DNA from: Lachnospiraceae bacterium
Lineage (GTDB): Bacteria; Bacillota; Clostridia; Lachnospirales; Lachnospiraceae
Assembly: GCA_021202075.1 (NCBI GenBank)
Contig: JAJQDT010000096.1
Location: 1-64,000 of the forward strand
Length of the DNA: 64,000 nt
Direction of reading: 5' to 3'
In this document: positions 52,243-61,235 of the stretch, in pieces
Layout of the letters: each line of letters opens with the position of its first letter
Position numbering within the stretch: the first letter of the stretch is position 1
Notes under the pieces: generated by a model
The model's input: only the letters and a program-made list of their open reading frames with translations
What the model was told of the DNA's origin: nothing
Database searches by the model: none
Position numbers and translations under genes: made by a program

Positions 52243-53241
52243 CTACCGTTCGAACGCGGATTTTTCCGGTAGAATCTTCTCAAAAGACTGCCGGATTTCC
52301 GCTTTCGCGGCCACAAAGTCGATTGCATGATTCGCGTCGTTGATGCAGACGCATTTCGTTTTCTGCTTTTCAATCGTGCGGCAAAGCTTCTGATTGTCAT
52401 CACTCACATTATAATAGCGGAGATCCCGCAGCACGTTTTTCGGATTAAAATCCCCGCTCAGCTTCTGCCACTCCCGGACCAGATAAGGGCCGACATCCTC
52501 ATTAGAGCGAAAACGGTGCGTGGAAAATTCACTCAGGTAATCCCCCTCTTTCTGCCAGATGGTTTCAAAAGTGGATTTGCAGAAGGGGAACGGTCCGTGG
52601 GGCGTGTAAAAGCCCGTATAAAGTGGAAACGCCAGCTCCAGCAGATTGTAAAAAAAGTAAAGCGGCGGATATCCAATATGAAAATAATTTCCGGGATGCC
52701 GCCTCACATTCTGCCGCTTGTCAAAATACTTCGACAAGATCAGTGAAATATTAAGAAACTCGTGCGACATACTCGGATTGGCGGGGTTAGCCACCACCGG
52801 CTGAAACGCCAGCAGGTCGCAGGGGCGTCCGCCAACAAAATAATCCTCCGGCGTAATCGGCCCGGTCAGGAACATATCGTCGTTAAAATAGACAAAATTC
52901 TCACTTAAATCCCTGATCCGGTGAAAATGCATCTCTATCACACGGCTGTTAAATGTCGGAAGATACTCCTCCGGAATATAATCCCGGTGATTGACCACCT
53001 TAAGCTTCGGATGCTCTGTGTTCAGCCATCCGGGCAGATGACCCCAGGTGACAAAGTAAATCTTCCCGGCCCAGGGTGCAAATTTTTCCACTCCGCGGAA
53101 CCAGTAAGGCAAAAGTCCCCAGTCCCGGTAGCGCTCCGGGCGCGCGTCCGCGTCTTTGGCTGGGGCATAACACGCTTTTTCCCGCTGCCATACCGGGTCA
53201 TCTCCATCTACCCAGGTAATCACAAAATCTATCGCACCCAT
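52243..53241 (-). CDS. Stealth-family sugar-phosphate transferase
   Basis: A 332-residue protein. Conserved region 1 is IDFVITWVDGDDPVWQREK, region 2 RDWGLLPYWFRGVEKFAPWA, then KIYFVTWGHLPGWL and FVYFNDDMFLTGPI, with later blocks RHPGNYFHIGYPPLY and STHRFRSNEDVGPYL. Stealth proteins transfer hexose-1-phosphate to glycans, as in capsule synthesis. The start at 53241 (MGAIDFVITWVDG) is ten bases after AGGAGG. It lies 132 bp upstream of the flippase gene in the same direction. Confidence 0.92.
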   Translation of the reverse strand: MGAIDFVITWVDGDDPVWQREKACYAPAKDADARPERYRDWGLLPYWFRGVEKFAPWAGKIYFVTWGHLPGWLNTEHPKLKVVNHRDYIPEEYLPTFNSRVIEMHFHRIRDLSENFVYFNDDMFLTGPITPEDYFVGGRPCDLLAFQPVVANPANPSMSHEFLNISLILSKYFDKRQNVRRHPGNYFHIGYPPLYFFYNLLELAFPLYTGFYTPHGPFPFCKSTFETIWQKEGDYLSEFSTHRFRSNEDVGPYLVREWQKLSGDFNPKNVLRDLRYYNVSDDNQKLCRTIEKQKTKCVCINDANHAIDFVAAKAEIRQSFEKILPEKSAFER

Positions 53242-53404
53242 GCCCACAAAGCCTCCTGCATATTCTGTTCTTCTCATAAAACGCTGCTATATAATACATT
53301 TCAGGGTTAGAATCTGTTGCAAAATAACTCGCACATCTTGCACCGCCTGACGCGAGAATTGCATTCTGTAAAAGTCTCGACGCAGCCCGTTTTGACGCGC
53401 TACA

Positions 53405-53725
53405 TCAAACCAGAACCCCCTGCCTCTGCAATTCTGCCAAAAACAAGCCCACATCTTCTCTGGCCTGCTCTACCGGAATTTCATATGAATCACTGAGCTT
53501 TTCCGCGATCTTGTCCAGGTCCAGTCCCCGCCGCCGCATATTCCAGATCGTGGCTCCCATCTCATTCATCGGCAACGGTTTCACATATGGCATCCCGGAC
53601 TGCTCCATATCAAGCAGCCAGTAAATGCCCGCGGCATGGCGCATCTGGTAGCGATTGCCGGTCAGTGCATTAGTCGGTGGGAAATCCGGAGTTTTATTCA
53701 TATCATGGTTCTTTGAATCTGTCAT
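53405..53725 (-). CDS. PqqD family protein (stand-alone RiPP recognition element)
   Basis: A 106-residue protein. After a polar N-terminus, YWLLDMEQSGMPYVKPLPMN, EMGATIWNMRRRGLDLDKIA and EKLSDSYEIPVEQAREDVGL match the PqqD winged-helix domain that binds leader peptides. The start at 53725 follows AGAGGATAAAAGA. It is the most upstream minus-strand gene of the locus. Together with the PqqD part of the kinase fusion it makes two leader-binding modules for two precursor-like proteins. Confidence 0.82.
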   Translation of the reverse strand: MTDSKNHDMNKTPDFPPTNALTGNRYQMRHAAGIYWLLDMEQSGMPYVKPLPMNEMGATIWNMRRRGLDLDKIAEKLSDSYEIPVEQAREDVGLFLAELQRQGVLV

Positions 53726-53834
53726 TCTTTTATCCTCTGCAGCCTGCGAAAGCCTTTCCCAAAAGTCCTTTTTGTGCTATGATAACACAGTATGGGAAAA
53801 ATATCACCCCGAGTCTTTCAAGGAGTTACCTACT

Positions 53835-55313
53835 ATGAAAAAGCGGTCAAAACGGATTTTTATCATACTCTTTCCGGCTATCTTTATTCTGGCAGCAGCA
53901 GCCGATCTCTGCCTTTTTCTTTATCAGCAGCGGTATCTTCCAGTATCATGGTCTTCAGAAAGCTTCTCAGAAACGGACGCCGTCCTTGATAACCCTTATC
54001 GCGGCTTTTACCAGATCCACGCATATTCCCTGAATGAGGAAAACGGGTCTCTTGCGGAAACTCTGGAAAAACACATCGAGGAAAATGAAGCTCTGGCTCT
54101 CGTTCTGGTCGAAATCAATCTGAATAACTATACCGAAAGTGCACTTTCTGATAACGCTCTTGCGCAGGTTAACACCATCCTGTCCGCCTGGGCCGACAGC
54201 GGTCGGCAGATCATACTCCGCTTTCTTTATGACTGGGACGGCAACGGGCGCACCAGTGAACCCTCCTCGCTCGGCCAGATTCTGGAGCATATGGAACAGG
54301 TCGCGGAAATTGTCAACCGCTACGCGGACTCCGTCCATATCCTGCAGGGAGTTTTCATTGGCAGTTATGGGGAAATGAACGAATCCGCTTATCTGGGGGA
54401 GGAGGATATGACCACACTGATCATGCGTCTTGCCGAGCTGACTGATCCTTCCATCTACCTCGCCGTGCGCACGCCGGCACAGTGGCGCACCGTCACAGGC
54501 CTGACCTCTCTGCCGGAATCCTTTCCCGCATCTGACGGTTCCCTGCTCTCCCGGCTCGGCCTCTACAATGACGGCATCTTAGGCTCCGAGACGGACCTCG
54601 GCACCTACGGCGACACCTCTCGGGCGGGCTCTGCCACACCATCTAATAAGGGAACCCGTGCAGAAGAGCTTGCTTTTCAGGACGAACTCTGCCGCTATGT
54701 ACCAAATGGCGGCGAGGTTGTCAGCGACTATACACTCGGCGATCTTGACGCGGCTATCGGCACTCTTTCCCAAATGCACATCTCCTACCTGAATGAAGGA
54801 TATGATACCGCCGTGCTGGATATCTGGAAAGAAACCACCTATACGGGTGATGACGTTTTCTATGGCTGCAGCGGATACGATTACATCAGCGCCCACCTCG
54901 GCTACCGCTATATCCTGACCGGAACCGGTCTGGAATTCGGCACCTGGTTCGATGAGGAAGCCATCCTTTCCTTTACGATTCAGAATGTCGGCTTCGCCTC
55001 GAGTACACGCGACTTTGAAGCCATGATCACACTGCAGAAAACCGATGGCAGCGATGCTGCATCTGATCACCCAGATTCAGATGATGTTACAACCGACACT
55101 TCCACTGCTGATTTCGGCCTTTGTTCCCTGAGCTCCGGAGAAAGCACAGACGGCACTGTCCACATCCCTGTCCGCGACCTGTCAGAAGGCACCTATACCG
55201 CTTATCTGACGCTGACAGACCCGGTCACCGGAGAGGAGATCTCGCTTGCGAGCAGCCCGGAAAAAACGGAATATGGATATCCGCTCGGAACACTCACAAT
55301 CGGCAGCGAATAG
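53835..55313 (+). CDS. membrane-anchored DUF4874/DUF4832 protein
   Basis: A 492-residue protein. The start at 53835 follows AAGGAGTTACCTACT; a longer frame back to 53655 is open but overlaps the pqqD-like gene. One membrane helix at about 8-30 is followed by an extracellular part: LDNPYRGFYQIHAYSL and GVFIGSYGEMNESAYL in the DUF4874 region, then YDYISAHLGYRYILT in the DUF4832 region, and a beta-rich tail. The fold resembles a (beta/alpha)8 glycosidase, but no activity is proven. A paralogue lies at 55.4-57.0 kb on the other strand. Confidence 0.8.
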   Translation: MKKRSKRIFIILFPAIFILAAAADLCLFLYQQRYLPVSWSSESFSETDAVLDNPYRGFYQIHAYSLNEENGSLAETLEKHIEENEALALVLVEINLNNYTESALSDNALAQVNTILSAWADSGRQIILRFLYDWDGNGRTSEPSSLGQILEHMEQVAEIVNRYADSVHILQGVFIGSYGEMNESAYLGEEDMTTLIMRLAELTDPSIYLAVRTPAQWRTVTGLTSLPESFPASDGSLLSRLGLYNDGILGSETDLGTYGDTSRAGSATPSNKGTRAEELAFQDELCRYVPNGGEVVSDYTLGDLDAAIGTLSQMHISYLNEGYDTAVLDIWKETTYTGDDVFYGCSGYDYISAHLGYRYILTGTGLEFGTWFDEEAILSFTIQNVGFASSTRDFEAMITLQKTDGSDAASDHPDSDDVTTDTSTADFGLCSLSSGESTDGTVHIPVRDLSEGTYTAYLTLTDPVTGEEISLASSPEKTEYGYPLGTLTIGSE

Positions 55314-55390
55314 CCTGCACATTTCACATATTTTCATACGGTTTTCGCCGCAGGTGCGGGAACCTGTTCTGAATCGTCACATCCCGCTAT

Positions 55391-57007
55391 TCATACTACC
55401 GGCCGCCATCCGGACACGATGCCGATGGGCAGCAGGTTTTCGGCATTCTGATTTGCAAACCAGATGGTCTCTCCGTCTTCCTGCCGCAGTCTCAGAAAAA
55501 GTTCTTCTTTCCACGGAATCCCATCTTTGCCATTGACCGCCTCGCCGTGGCACTCTGCGGTAATGCAGAATGTCTGCCCCGCATCCCATTCCCACGGATT
55601 TGTATCCAGCGGCTGCCGCACTTCACTGCCGTCAGCTCCTCTCGCGATCAAAGACAGGCGCGCGGCACGAAACAGATTGCCAAACCCAACGTTACGCCCA
55701 CAAATTTCCAGGTGCAGCGTGAGACTGCCGCCACTGGTTTCCCTTTCTTTCCGCACTTTTCCGAAATGGGGCACCCAGTTCTGGGAGGATGACATCCGCT
55801 CCCCGCGGAATCGCCCGGTCACTTTCTCTATGACAAACCGATACCCCAGATGCAGGCCAATATAGTCATAAAGGCAGCATCCCTGGTACGCGGTATCTTT
55901 TCCCCGGTAACGCAGCTGCTTCCATCTTGAAATCACCGTCCCAGAATAGACCCGGTTCAGGTACGTCAGGTGCATCCGGCGCATCGTATTTAAAACATCA
56001 TCCGCCGTAAAATCATGGCGGCTGCTATCTGATCGGATATCTGAACGGTTATTTGGCGTCCCGGCATCTTCTCTGTCTTCTCTGTCTTCTCTATCTTCTC
56101 TGTCTTTCGTGTTCCTTCCGTATATCCGTCCGCGTCCGCGATCTTCCGGCGTTTCCCGGTCTATGGGGAGTCTCTCCTGGATAAAATCCCATCCGCCCGG
56201 CGCCTCCCCGCCGTTCGGCACCCGTGTGCACGCCTCGTCCAGGTAAGAAAGCTCCAGAGATGAACTCCACGGCCGATTCTCAACCAAAGCACCCTGTGCG
56301 TTTCTGGAATTGATCTCGCCGTACCGGCCTTCGGCAAATGTCCCAAGATGGGATGCGGAAGCAAACAGGCCGTCGTCGTACAGGCCCACCGCCAAAGCAG
56401 AACACGCCGGTGCAGCCTGAAGAATCCGTTTCTGCACCGGTTTTCTTACAGACAGGAAACAGGCGCCGCCCGTCGCCTCCCAGAGCGTTTTCGCGAGGAT
56501 GCAGATGTTCTCATCAGACAGGTAGCGGGAAGAGTGCATCTCCCCCCAGCTGCCTACCAGAAGCCCCTGAAGCGTAAGAATGTACGGGGAGTATTCCGCA
56601 AACAGCGGCCCCAGCTGGCGGATGTGGCGCAGAACACGCGCAATCTCGTCCGGCTCCCGCTCCATTCCTTTTCCTTCCCGGTCGTACACCGTGCGGACAA
56701 TCATCTGCTTTGCGTGCGAAGAAAAGAAATCGAAAATCTGCCGGATATTGCCCAGTTCCCGCTCTGTCAGATCATCCGTGCGGCAGCAGCCAATATCCAG
56801 AATCACCTGCGCCAGACGCTCCCGCGTATCCAGACACCATTTCAGTTCTTCCTCATTGATCCTTTCCCGCACATCAAAGCTGTACATCTGATACCAGCCG
56901 CGACCCGGATTTGGCAATTCGGCAGCCGTCTCCGCCAGCGCGGCGGGATGAAAATGACACTTTCCACGACGAAACATTCTTTCCCTCATTCCCTGCTGCT
57001 TTTCCAC
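55391..57007 (-). CDS. DUF4874/DUF4832 protein without signal sequence
   Basis: A 538-residue paralogue of the preceding protein: LPNPGRGWYQMYSFDVRERI, GLLVGSWGEMHSSRYLSD, CTRVPNGGEAPGG and YDYIGLHLGYRFVIEK align with it. It has no N-terminal membrane segment. An insertion at about 285-330 contains DREDREDREDRED coded by a 9-bp tandem repeat. It is the last gene of the Pel-like operon, 135 bp after the GT2 gene. It may process or bind the polysaccharide, but the lack of a signal peptide argues for a cytoplasmic place. Confidence 0.77.
   Translation of the reverse strand: MEKQQGMRERMFRRGKCHFHPAALAETAAELPNPGRGWYQMYSFDVRERINEEELKWCLDTRERLAQVILDIGCCRTDDLTERELGNIRQIFDFFSSHAKQMIVRTVYDREGKGMEREPDEIARVLRHIRQLGPLFAEYSPYILTLQGLLVGSWGEMHSSRYLSDENICILAKTLWEATGGACFLSVRKPVQKRILQAAPACSALAVGLYDDGLFASASHLGTFAEGRYGEINSRNAQGALVENRPWSSSLELSYLDEACTRVPNGGEAPGGWDFIQERLPIDRETPEDRGRGRIYGRNTKDREDREDREDREDAGTPNNRSDIRSDSSRHDFTADDVLNTMRRMHLTYLNRVYSGTVISRWKQLRYRGKDTAYQGCCLYDYIGLHLGYRFVIEKVTGRFRGERMSSSQNWVPHFGKVRKERETSGGSLTLHLEICGRNVGFGNLFRAARLSLIARGADGSEVRQPLDTNPWEWDAGQTFCITAECHGEAVNGKDGIPWKEELFLRLRQEDGETIWFANQNAENLLPIGIVSGWRPVV
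56067..56102. repeat. 9-bp tandem repeat, four units
   Basis: TCTTCTCTG occurs four times, with one changed base in the third unit, and codes for Asp-Arg-Glu repeats on the minus strand inside the DUF4832 gene. Confidence 0.9.
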
Positions 57008-57141
57008 ATATCAATTTCTTTTTTCCACTGGCGAATGACACAACTGTCTTTCCGCTTTGAAAAGCTGCCACAACGTTCTCAGCCCTCGTCGGCTTATCCC
57101 GCAGCAAAAGTATTGGTATGTGAACAGAAATGAATACATCT

Positions 57142-57948
57142 TTACTGCTGTCTGCCGTTTGCGCCATCTGTACGGATCGTCTGCCTGACATTCGTATCAA
57201 TTTTCAATACCTTTATCCGAACCTGTACTGCCAGAATCGAAAACACCATCCGGAACATATAAAACACCGGCTTCAGCCCGGAATGCATACTTTTCCCGGA
57301 CATCCGGCTATGCATCACGGCCGGGATCTCCCTCACCTGAAATCCGAGGAGAAGCATCTGCATCACCATATTGGCGTCCGGATAGCGATCGTCAAAATGG
57401 TTGTATTTTGAATAATAGAGGAACGCGGCGCGGCTCAGTCCCTGCAGGCCGGTCGTGGGGTCACTAATCCTTTTCCCGGTTCCGAGATACACCAGCCTCC
57501 GGTAAAACCGGAACGCCAGATTTCTCACTCTGGAAATCGGGTACCGGCCGCTTCCCTCCATAAAACGGGAAGCCAGGATAATATCCGGATAGTGCCCCCC
57601 CGTATCTGGTGTTTTCAGCGCCTGATAAATCCGGGGAATATTGCAGACATCATGCTGCCCGTCCGCGTCCATCTGGATCACATAACGGTAATTTCGCCGG
57701 ATCGCGTATTTATAGCCAAGCTGCAGAGCGCTCCCGTAGCCCAGATTAAATATATGCGTCACCAGCTTATGCCCCCGCTCTTTTACAATCCAGTTCGTAT
57801 TGTCCGAGGAGGCGTCATTCATAACCAGGATATCCGCGATTGCGCGAATCTCAGGCTGTTCCAGTGCCTCCAGCACCGCAGGAATATTTTCTTCTTCGTT
57901 ATATGCCGGTATGATAATCAGCAATTCTTTCTGTTTCTCTTCCCCCAT
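57142..57948 (-). CDS. family 2 glycosyltransferase (DPM1/GtrB-like)
   Basis: A 268-residue GT-A enzyme: LLIIIPAYNEEENIPAVLEA, NDASSDNT, LGYGSALQLGYKYA, the DxD motif in IQMDADGQHD and GLQGLSRAAFLY. The start is uncertain: ATGs at 57966, 57954 and 57948 are in frame, and GGGAGA is best spaced for 57948. A copy of the 42-bp dispersed repeat (57970-58011) lies just before these starts. It is next to a DUF2304 gene (one gene away), a common pairing in surface polysaccharide loci. Donor and acceptor are unknown. Confidence 0.87.
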   Translation of the reverse strand: MGEEKQKELLIIIPAYNEEENIPAVLEALEQPEIRAIADILVMNDASSDNTNWIVKERGHKLVTHIFNLGYGSALQLGYKYAIRRNYRYVIQMDADGQHDVCNIPRIYQALKTPDTGGHYPDIILASRFMEGSGRYPISRVRNLAFRFYRRLVYLGTGKRISDPTTGLQGLSRAAFLYYSKYNHFDDRYPDANMVMQMLLLGFQVREIPAVMHSRMSGKSMHSGLKPVFYMFRMVFSILAVQVRIKVLKIDTNVRQTIRTDGANGRQQ

Positions 57949-57969
57949 TTTCATTCTCCCATACATATC

Positions 57970-58011
57970 CCTGACCCGGACAAGCCGGAACCAAAATTTT
58001 GCCGTTATGCG
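57970..58011. repeat. 42-bp dispersed repeat, copy B
   Basis: Matches 24515-24556 at 38 of 42 positions. It lies between the GT4 stop (58068) and the likely GT2 start (57948), in the 5' leader of the GT2 gene. Confidence 0.85.
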
Positions 58012-58067
58012 CAAGATTTCTTTTGTAAGGCTCTAACTGTTCAGTACCTTCACAGTTACGTAAGCCT

Positions 58068-59315
58068 CTATTCCAGCAGCGACAGCAGCTGTCCGATTTC
58101 CTCCAGATCGAAGTTCTGCTTTCGCGACGCGGCTTCTCCATACCTCAGCCGTTCTCTCGGATGATCCAGCATCCACTCAATCCCCTCAGCGATTTTTTCA
58201 GCCGTCAGATCGCACAGCCTGCCGTCTGAGCCTTCCGTGATCTGCTCGCGATTGCCGCTGCAGTCCGAAGCGAGAATCGCGCAGCCCAGCGTCTGCGCCT
58301 CCTCAATCGCGATGCTCTTTCCCTCAAACCGCGTGGCATGTACATACAGATCCGTCTGCGCGTAATAAGGGTACGGATTCTCCGTCTGCCCCAGGAGCAG
58401 GAAATCCTTCTCCAGTCCAAGCGCGGCAATCTGGTGTTCCAGCGGTTTTCTCCGGTCGCCCTCGCCCACGACATACCAGCGGACATTCCGCCCGCGCTGT
58501 TTCAGAAGATACAGTGCGTCAACCGCAATATCATACGCTTTCTGTTCGGTCAGCCGCCCCACCGTCAGAATCCGCACACCTTCATAGGTGTCTGTAAATC
58601 CCCCCGGTTCACGGGCCAGCCGGTGGATCTCGCTGACGTCCAGGATATTGTGGAAAACCGCCGTCCGGCTCTCGCACTCCGGATATGCCTTCAGAAACGC
58701 TTCCCTGACCTCATCGGAGACGGTAAACACCCGGTCATAAGAGAGGTAGCAGTCCAGATCCAGCTCTCTTGTATAACCGGCCATCCCATAATCAATATGT
58801 ACAAACGCAGCCTTTTTCGCGGCATTTACATAATCTGCGACATAATATGCGGAGGCTCCCTCCAGAAAAGCCACAGCAAGGTCATAGCGCCTTTCTGTAC
58901 GCGCGGAACCGTCAGCAACCAGCCGCCAGAGCAGTTTTTCCGGCAGGATTTTATGTTTCCGGCACATATCCGCGAAATTGCCCGCCAGATACGGCAGCCG
59001 CCAAAAAACAGCCCCGCCGGTCAGCGCGTCACGCAATACCGTCCGCCGCAGCTGCTTCCGGCCTTTCTCAGAAAGTACCGGCAGATCTGAATAGTCACGG
59101 TTCAATAGCCGCACCCCATCCGGTATATGCCCCATCAGCTGCCCCTGCCCCAGGAGCACATACAGAGAAAGCTCGTATTTTTCCTTGTCAAGGCAATGCA
59201 GCAATGCCAGCAGGGCGTGCTCCGCCCCCGCGTTTCCCATAGTGTTAATGACGAACAGAATCCGCTTCTTCCGGTACTTTTTTCTCTTTCGGTTTTTCTT
59301 TCTCTTTTGTTCCAT
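58068..59315 (-). CDS. family 4 glycosyltransferase
   Basis: A 415-residue GT-B enzyme. A very basic N-terminus (EQKRKKNRKRKKYRKKR) precedes ILFVINTMGNAGAEHALLAL. The C-terminal donor site has VRILTVGRLTEQKAYDIAVD, LLLGQTENPYPYYAQTDLYV, HATRFEGKSIAIEEAQTLG and ASDCSGNREQI, with the Glu pair of the EX7E motif. The gene overlaps the end of the DUF2304 gene by 71 bp. It probably adds a sugar to the polymer made by the Pel-like system. Confidence 0.88.
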   Translation of the reverse strand: MEQKRKKNRKRKKYRKKRILFVINTMGNAGAEHALLALLHCLDKEKYELSLYVLLGQGQLMGHIPDGVRLLNRDYSDLPVLSEKGRKQLRRTVLRDALTGGAVFWRLPYLAGNFADMCRKHKILPEKLLWRLVADGSARTERRYDLAVAFLEGASAYYVADYVNAAKKAAFVHIDYGMAGYTRELDLDCYLSYDRVFTVSDEVREAFLKAYPECESRTAVFHNILDVSEIHRLAREPGGFTDTYEGVRILTVGRLTEQKAYDIAVDALYLLKQRGRNVRWYVVGEGDRRKPLEHQIAALGLEKDFLLLGQTENPYPYYAQTDLYVHATRFEGKSIAIEEAQTLGCAILASDCSGNREQITEGSDGRLCDLTAEKIAEGIEWMLDHPRERLRYGEAASRKQNFDLEEIGQLLSLLE

Positions 59316-59700
59316 CCCTTTTCCCTCTGCCGCCTTTGGCCGGTATCATCTTCAGCTCCGTCAGGATCTGCTCATTTTCCTGGTTCAGAAGGGAGACCTG
59401 CATGGCCAGCTCCTGATTTTTTCGGATCAGCTTCGAAACTGCCATGCTCTGCCAGAACAGGACAGCGGCCAGGAAGAGCGCAGTTATAGAGAGAAACGCC
59501 AGACCGGCCGGCGAGAGGTCGGCGCACCAGGAAAGTGCTCCCGGCCAGATGGCCCAGACGATGAGCAAAATTGCAAATAGCCCCCACGCCAGTCCGGCTT
59601 CCTCCGTCAGCTTCTTTTTTACGTATTCCCAGAAAGACAGGCAAAGGAAAAAAATCCCCGCTGCCCCCATTGCGAGCTTCATATACATGACTATATCCAC
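59245..59700 (-). CDS. DUF2304 family membrane protein
   Basis: A 151-residue protein with three hydrophobic segments (MYMKLAMGAAGIFFLCLSFW, LAWGLFAILLIVWAIW and LAFLSITALFLAAVLFW), then a coiled coil (IRKNQELAMQVSLLNQENEQ) and a Lys/Glu-rich tail. This is the DUF2304 (PF10066) architecture, often encoded beside GT2 enzymes. The GTG start at 59700 follows AGGGAGGGAATAAAAA. The tail coding region overlaps the GT4 start. Confidence 0.8.
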   Translation of the reverse strand: MDIVMYMKLAMGAAGIFFLCLSFWEYVKKKLTEEAGLAWGLFAILLIVWAIWPGALSWCADLSPAGLAFLSITALFLAAVLFWQSMAVSKLIRKNQELAMQVSLLNQENEQILTELKMIPAKGGRGKRDGTKEKEKPKEKKVPEEADSVRH

Positions 59701-59717
59701 TTTTTATTCCCTCCCTG

Positions 59718-61160
59718 TCAGATACGGGCATCGTATACCTTTCCGGAAGGCCGCTTTCCTTTTCCCTTTTTCAGGATCGACCCTCTGCAAAACACATGCG
59801 CGTCCAGATGGTGTTCTACCCAGCGCAACCGCCCGTAGGCAATCGTCCAGCCCGTGAACGAGCCCGCGATTACGCCGACCCCATACCAGACCTCCGCCAG
59901 GTGCGTCGCCGCCAGGCTACCCGCAAACGTAGTGAGGCAAAATCCCGCAGCCGTCAGCAGTGCCCCCGTCATATCGTTAAAATAATATAGAAAAATAATC
60001 GCGGAGTACATGATAAACAAAATAAAATATCCCGCCGCCAGGCACGGATAAATCCGCAGCACCATACCGGAAAACCCCAGCTGCGGCAGAAAAATCATGC
60101 AAACCAGAAAAATCGCGACCGAAATAATGAACTGAATCCGCACCAGATTCATCAGCTCTGTAGAAATCTGCCGGAACATTCTGCGCTTCGCGTTCTCAAT
60201 ATCTATCCCCCGCCCCCCAATCACGGCCTCGGAATAGGCGCGGTAGCGCTCATGAAAATGCATCTCCACCCGCGCGATGAAAATGACGGTGGCAGAGAGG
60301 TTCGTAAACATCGCCAGGCAGCTCGCCATGTCATAAGGTTCCGCACAGATAAAGCTGTCCGCCACGGTAATCCTCAGATCCGTTGACCAGAACACAAAAT
60401 TATGAATGTACAATCCCAGTGTGTAGAGAAAATTCGTCATCAGCAGCTTCCAGTACGTGCGAAAATATCCGAGTACGCGCCGGTAGCGGCGGCTGTTCGT
60501 CTTGAAATACTGTCTGACTGCGCCAAGCTCCAGACAGGCAGTCAGGAAAAAGCCTGCCGTCAGCGATACCAGCATCGCCCAGGTGACCTCCCACGAGCGC
60601 TGCTTTACCAGAATCCAGGCCAGGACAAAGGACGCCGCCATCCCTGTCAGGAAGAACAGGGAAATCTTGCCGTAATCCTTGCAGATGCTCAGGTAAAGCA
60701 TTGCGTAAAATACCAGCAGCAGGGAAATAAACCCGCAGTAGCCGACAAACACATATAGAAGAGCCACGCCCCCGACGAAATACTCATGCAGGCAGAATGG
60801 AACCGCCAGCGCACAGCCAAGAGACAGCGTCAGCACCAGGCCCACGTAAAAGCAGGGCAGAATGTCGTCATAATGCTCTTCATAGATCACGTCCGACATG
60901 TAACGCGACAACACGGTATTAAACGGAGAAGCCGACAGCAGCGCGAAGATAAAAATATACAGAACCGTACAGGAGAACAGCTCCCGGTCCGTGTATCCGG
61001 CCTTCGAAAAGCCCAGCATCTGCCCCATCAGCAGAATGTTGCCGATCACCAGAAACATCGGCGCGGCTGTAATCGCGGCACTGTAAAAGAAGCCGACAAG
61101 GCTGGTAAAGATCGTATTTTTTTCAAATATTTTATTGAGCGTAACCCCAATCCCCGCCAT
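59718..61160 (-). CDS. pelG: PelG-type exopolysaccharide transporter
   Basis: A 480-residue membrane protein with about 12 helices. The N-terminus MAGIGVTLNKIFEKNTIFTS and SLVGFFYSAAITAAPMFLVI are typical of PelG, a MOP-family protein thought to move the Pel polymer across the membrane together with PelD/PelE. The start at 61160 follows AAGAGGGGTAGC; 15 further upstream codons are open but fit neither family nor spacing. It lies 75 bp after pelF. Confidence 0.88.
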   Translation of the reverse strand: MAGIGVTLNKIFEKNTIFTSLVGFFYSAAITAAPMFLVIGNILLMGQMLGFSKAGYTDRELFSCTVLYIFIFALLSASPFNTVLSRYMSDVIYEEHYDDILPCFYVGLVLTLSLGCALAVPFCLHEYFVGGVALLYVFVGYCGFISLLLVFYAMLYLSICKDYGKISLFFLTGMAASFVLAWILVKQRSWEVTWAMLVSLTAGFFLTACLELGAVRQYFKTNSRRYRRVLGYFRTYWKLLMTNFLYTLGLYIHNFVFWSTDLRITVADSFICAEPYDMASCLAMFTNLSATVIFIARVEMHFHERYRAYSEAVIGGRGIDIENAKRRMFRQISTELMNLVRIQFIISVAIFLVCMIFLPQLGFSGMVLRIYPCLAAGYFILFIMYSAIIFLYYFNDMTGALLTAAGFCLTTFAGSLAATHLAEVWYGVGVIAGSFTGWTIAYGRLRWVEHHLDAHVFCRGSILKKGKGKRPSGKVYDARI

Positions 61161-61235
61161 GCTACCCCTCTTCTCTTCTCGCACAGAGCCACAGCCTCCA
61201 TGCATTCCATTCCCGGACTTATATCCCTTGTATCA

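Noticed and set aside
53655-53834. N-terminal extension of the DUF4832 protein to 53655
   Set aside because: It would overlap the pqqD-like gene and place 60 polar residues before a proper start with AAGGAG and a membrane helix at 53835.
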